This document shows positions 5,947 to 7,723 of a stretch of 7,723 bases of DNA, piece after piece. The position numbers and the translations under genes were made by a program. The notes under the pieces are model-generated. The model searched no databases. It saw only the letters and a list, made by a program, of their open reading frames with translations, and was not told the DNA's origin. Origin of the DNA: Candidatus Aminicenantota bacterium (GTDB taxonomy: Bacteria > Acidobacteriota > Aminicenantia > Aminicenantales > Aminicenantaceae). The stretch is taken from assembly GCA_013139435.1 (NCBI GenBank), contig WTAW01000330.1:1-7723 (forward strand). Direction: 5' to 3'. Each line of letters begins with the position of its first letter. The stretch's first letter is position 1.

Positions 5947-6144
5947 CTATTTCTTTTTCAGGATGGGCATCCCCGTTCTTTCAGTTTCAATGACTTTGTA
6001 AGCATCAGGAACCGCGTCTAGGGAGCCATCTCTGATATCCCGGGCAAAAAAGTAAATTCGTTGTTGCCTTCCCCCTTTTAGGTTCACATCCTTAAAATGG
6101 AGATAATACTTTACCCCTTTTGAATTTGTGAATTCATATGCCAT
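5947..6144 (-). CDS. Conserved small protein of unknown function (65 aa)
   Basis: 65 residues, complete: MAYEFTNSKG start, YYLHFKDVNLKGG, QQRIYFFARDIRDGSLDAVP, and a C-terminus YKVIETERTGMPILKKK. The pattern of an aromatic/basic strand, IYFFAR, a DAVP turn, then a TGxPxLKKK end resembles a widespread family of 50-70 residue bacterial proteins annotated only as hypothetical. It is probably cytoplasmic, with no signal peptide or membrane helix. The start is supported by GGAGGT (6152-6157) seven bases before ATG. It has its own terminator (5881-5931) and a likely own promoter region, so it appears to be a monocistronic gene. Function is not assigned. Confidence 0.85.
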   Translation of the reverse strand: MAYEFTNSKGVKYYLHFKDVNLKGGRQQRIYFFARDIRDGSLDAVPDAYKVIETERTGMPILKKK

Positions 6145-6257
6145 TTATTTTACCTCCAATAAATTTATTGCTTTGTCTAGCATGGAATCCGCTTCTAACA
6201 AGAACTTTGATCCAATTTTACTGGTCTTCTCAAGATTTTTATAAAAAACAGGGATAA

Positions 6258-6263
6258 TGTCAA
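6258..6263 (-). promoter_or_regulatory. Perfect -35 box candidate for the 65-aa gene
   Basis: TTGACA on the minus strand at 6263-6258. The -10 partner is ambiguous: AAAAAT at 17 bp spacing or TATAAA at 14 bp. The leader would be about 90-100 nt. It is immediately preceded by the palindrome at 6270-6289. Confidence 0.4.
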
Positions 6264-6264
6264 G

Positions 6265-6289
6265 ATATATTTCGAAATATATTTCGAAA
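6265..6289. promoter_or_regulatory. 20-bp perfect palindrome / tandem 12-bp repeat, likely operator
   Basis: TTTCGAAATATATTTCGAAA at 6270-6289 equals its own reverse complement. Equivalently, ATATATTTCGAA occurs twice in tandem (6265-6276 and 6277-6288). It abuts the upstream side of the TTGACA at 6263-6258, a position suited to an activator or to repression. I cannot assign the regulator. Confidence 0.55.
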
Positions 6290-6371
6290 AAATCCTACTC
6301 CGTAGAGCGCTATCATTACAAGGTGTGTATTTCTAAACTGAATAACTCATAAAAGCTGCCGACACATTTAT

Positions 6372-6625
6372 CCTGAACTATTCATAAAAAATGTCGATAT
6401 TTATCATAACTAACACAATATCAGAATTTTACATTGTTTTTTCGGAATACTCATTTGGGCACTGAATTTCCTATGTGATTTTCATTTATAATCAACATTT
6501 TTAACCCTTCGGGCGAACCGATCTCACAGCATCGGCTTCGTTGTAGCCCATTCGTGGTAGTTCACTACAACTTCATGAGCCACTTCCTCGCCGCTACTGC
6601 AACCTCGGTCCGTGAATAATCCAGG
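6372..6625 (-). mobile_element. MITE copy C (254 bp), with perfect target duplication
   Basis: Ends CCTGAACTATTCA (6372-6384) and TGAATAATCCAGG (6613-6625) are terminal inverted repeats. Both flanks are TTAT (6368-6371 and 6626-6629), an exact 4-bp target duplication. Read on the minus strand it starts like copies A and B: CCTGGATTATTCACG, GAGGTTGC, GGCGGCGAGGAAGTGGC, CATGAAG. It ends like copy B (CGACATTTTTTATGAATA). The extra interior holds two hairpins: CGAACCGAT/ATCGGCTTCG (6514-6540, one bulge) and GTTGTAG/CTACAAC (6540-6571). No transposase fragment is recognisable, so it is non-autonomous. Confidence 0.87.
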
Positions 6626-6720
6626 TTATATTCAAATCATACTTAATACCTTATTGTCAGCATCTTTTACCCTTCTGTTTTCAATGTGCTTTCTATTCAT
6701 AATCGACATTTTTTACCCTC
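6471..6720 (+). repeat. Degenerate 39-bp direct repeat, one copy inside and one outside MITE C
   Basis: 6471-6509 and 6682-6720 align without gaps at about 31 of 39 positions. The shared core is ATGTG.TTT..ATT.ATAATC.ACATTTTT.ACCCT. The first copy is inside MITE C and the second is 57 bp beyond its right end. Its ATAATCGACATTTTTTA part resembles the subterminal sequence of the MITEs, which suggests an older, decayed related element. Confidence 0.5.
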
Positions 6721-6835
6721 TCAAACAGCACTCATGGAAAATACATAGATTTAAACTTTACAAAGAAAATGGATGACGTTCTTGACGATATATTCTTCTG
6801 AAATTTAAGAAATTGTATTTTTATTTATTTTTTTC
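6630..6835. other. AT-rich gene-free stretch
   Basis: Contains the outer copy of the degenerate repeat (6682-6720) and AT-rich sequence. Stop codons are frequent on both strands and I see no ribosome site with an open frame. It could be the remains of mobile-element insertions. Confidence 0.4.
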
Positions 6836-6863
6836 TTTACAACTGATTTTTTTTTGATATAAT
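6836..6863 (+). promoter_or_regulatory. Strong plus-strand promoter with no gene downstream
   Basis: TTTACA (6836-6841), 16-bp spacer, and a perfect TATAAT (6858-6863) preceded by TG to give extended -10 TGATATAAT. Initiation near 6870 would read into an inverted-repeat region and then antisense to the gene at 6971-7619. No plus-strand open frame follows. AT-rich sequence can mimic promoters, which limits confidence. Confidence 0.45.
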
Positions 6864-6869
6864 GATATT

Positions 6870-6950
6870 GGCTCTTTTTTGCGGGCTGGATAGAGCCCCC
6901 ACCTTTTTTGGTTCCCATCATCAACCCCCCTTTTGCTGACAACAGCCCGC
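6870..6950 (+). other. Structured non-coding segment, possible small RNA
   Basis: Nested pairing: GCGGGCTG at 6881-6888 is perfectly complementary to CAGCCCGC at 6943-6950. A competing short stem, GGCTC (6870-6874) with GAGCC (6893-6897), is followed by CCCACC and a T-run at 6903-6908. With the promoter at 6836-6863 this could make a very short terminated RNA or a longer folded one. On the minus strand it could instead form 3'-end structure of the downstream gene. No known RNA family is recognised. Confidence 0.3.
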
Positions 6951-6970
6951 AGCAAACCCCCTCCCTTTGT

Positions 6971-7619
6971 CTACTTGATAGGTTCACCGTCCGGATAGGA
7001 GTTAATGATCTCTGCAGGAACCTCATAGACATGCTCCCAGCCCCCTAAGCGCTGGAGAACTCGAGGGGATGTGACTCCTCTTTTTTTTCCGCGTTCGATG
7101 AGATAGACAGGCCTGTTGGGCCGTGTGCTGAGCTCTATAACGAGATCTCCTTCAAAACTGAGGTCGAGGACTGGTCCTTCTTCCATCTTCCTTAGCGTGT
7201 CATTGGGGACTTCTACCAGATAATCCCAGGGATTGCTTCCTCTGTCTAAGATATAATTGTACCGGTAGAGACTCTCCAGATTTTTAAAAGCCCGCAAGAT
7301 ATAGACACCGGGCCCCTGTCTTTCGATTTTATAGACAGAGGCATCTCTCGCCTTCACATACTTCTCATGGAGGTAAGACAGGTTGTCGACAGGAGGCTAC
7401 AAACGCCTCTGATTTAAAAAGCGCGGACTGTTCCACATCCGTAAATTCTGCATTCCATCCTCTAAAATGTTCATAATTGCTCTGCGCTAACTGGCTCGCT
7501 GTTCGCTCCAAGTCAACACCGAGTTTGTAAATATTGCCCCTCGTGTCTCCAGTTGCAGTCAACCCAATAGGAGAAAGCAAAAACAGGAGTAAACAAAGTT
7601 TATAAGTTTTATGTGACAT
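6971..7619 (-). pseudogene. Secreted protein gene interrupted by an apparent one-base frameshift
   Basis: Two adjacent minus-strand reading frames look like one gene. The first (from ATG 7619) encodes a signal peptide MSHKTYKLCLLLFLLSPIGLTA and a helical part ending LFKSEAFVASCRQ before running into TGA at 7365. The second, open from just after a TAG at 7393-7391, reads LSYLHEKYVKARDASVYKIE and continues to PVYLIERGKKRG, LGGWEHVYEV and SYPDGEPIK at 6971. Removing one base near 7382 joins them into a 215-residue protein. The downstream part alone would need GTG 7357 with no good ribosome site. The start at 7619 is set by AAGGAGGT (7628-7635), eight bases upstream. The C-terminal YLIERGKKR...SYPDGEPI pattern resembles modules in exported proteins. 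The alternatives are a sequencing error or programmed frameshifting. Function is unknown. Confidence 0.6.
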
Positions 7620-7648
7620 CCTATGGACCTCCTTTTCCCATCCTAATG

Positions 7649-7677
7649 ACAATAATGAAAGCACCATCAAATGTCAA
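7649..7677 (-). promoter_or_regulatory. Predicted promoter of the frameshifted secreted-protein gene
   Basis: On the minus strand a perfect TTGACA (7677-7672), 17-bp spacer and TATTGT (7654-7649, four of six). Initiation near 7642 gives a short leader of about 22 nt that includes the strong AAGGAGGT site. An intact promoter and ribosome site argue that any gene inactivation is recent. Confidence 0.55.
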
Positions 7678-7723
7678 TTTGGCATCCCTTCACACGGTTT
7701 TAGGGGTGCTTACGCTCCAGAAT

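Noticed and set aside
6805..7032. Minus-strand open frame of 75 codons ending in a lysine-rich tail
   Set aside because: It overlaps the 3' end of the secreted-protein gene in another frame. Its lysine run comes from the AT-rich intergenic sequence.
1..7723. CRISPR array, tRNA, rRNA, phage or defence/toxin-antitoxin system
   Set aside because: No regularly spaced repeats, no tRNA or rRNA signature, and no protein with nuclease, integrase, toxin or antitoxin features was seen.

Overview
The window looks like a stretch of an anaerobic or facultatively anaerobic, probably Gram-negative bacterium of moderate GC content. The evidence is a class III (oxygen-sensitive) ribonucleotide reductase gene with an NrdR operator, a lipoprotein with a clear lipobox, and an exported FecR/DUF6600-type protein. 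The lipoprotein and FecR-type protein remind me of Acidobacteriota/Aminicenantota-like or deltaproteobacterial proteins, but the phylum is an inference that I cannot settle from the sequence.

Layout. 1-1385 (minus): 5' three quarters of nrdD, running off the left edge, with a promoter and two NrdR boxes spaced 32 bp apart upstream. 1386-1848: divergent regulatory region with a palindrome, a plus-strand promoter and a small mobile element (MITE copy A). 1849-2601 (plus): a two-gene unit, YjbQ/UPF0047 followed by a small zinc-ribbon membrane protein. 2606-2710: MITE copy B, wedged between two convergent stop codons. 2711-3475 (minus): predicted lipoprotein with its own promoter. 3631-5613 (minus): 660-aa exported protein with a FecR-like domain, a Trp-rich DUF6600-like domain and a long Ser/Arg tail. 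5614-5946: intergenic, with a terminator for the next gene. 5947-6144 (minus): conserved 65-aa protein of unknown function, with a 20-bp palindrome near its promoter. 6145-6970: a large gene-poor region with MITE copy C, a degenerate 39-bp repeat and a plus-strand promoter. 6971-7619 (minus): a secreted-protein gene that appears broken by a single-base frameshift.

The most striking non-coding structure is a family of three short, transposase-free elements (68, 105 and 254 bp). They share terminal inverted repeats starting CCTGRAYTATTCA and an internal GAAGTGGC block, and are flanked by 4-bp direct repeats that read NTAA in element orientation. Ends beginning CC and a 4-bp duplication suggest mobilisation by an IS1380-type transposase, which is not in the window.

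The genes do not form one pathway. nrdD supplies deoxynucleotides under NrdR control. The yjbQ/zinc-ribbon pair is a separate transcription unit. The right half encodes mainly envelope or exported proteins on the minus strand. I see no CRISPR array, tRNA, rRNA, phage gene, toxin-antitoxin pair or recognisable defence system.
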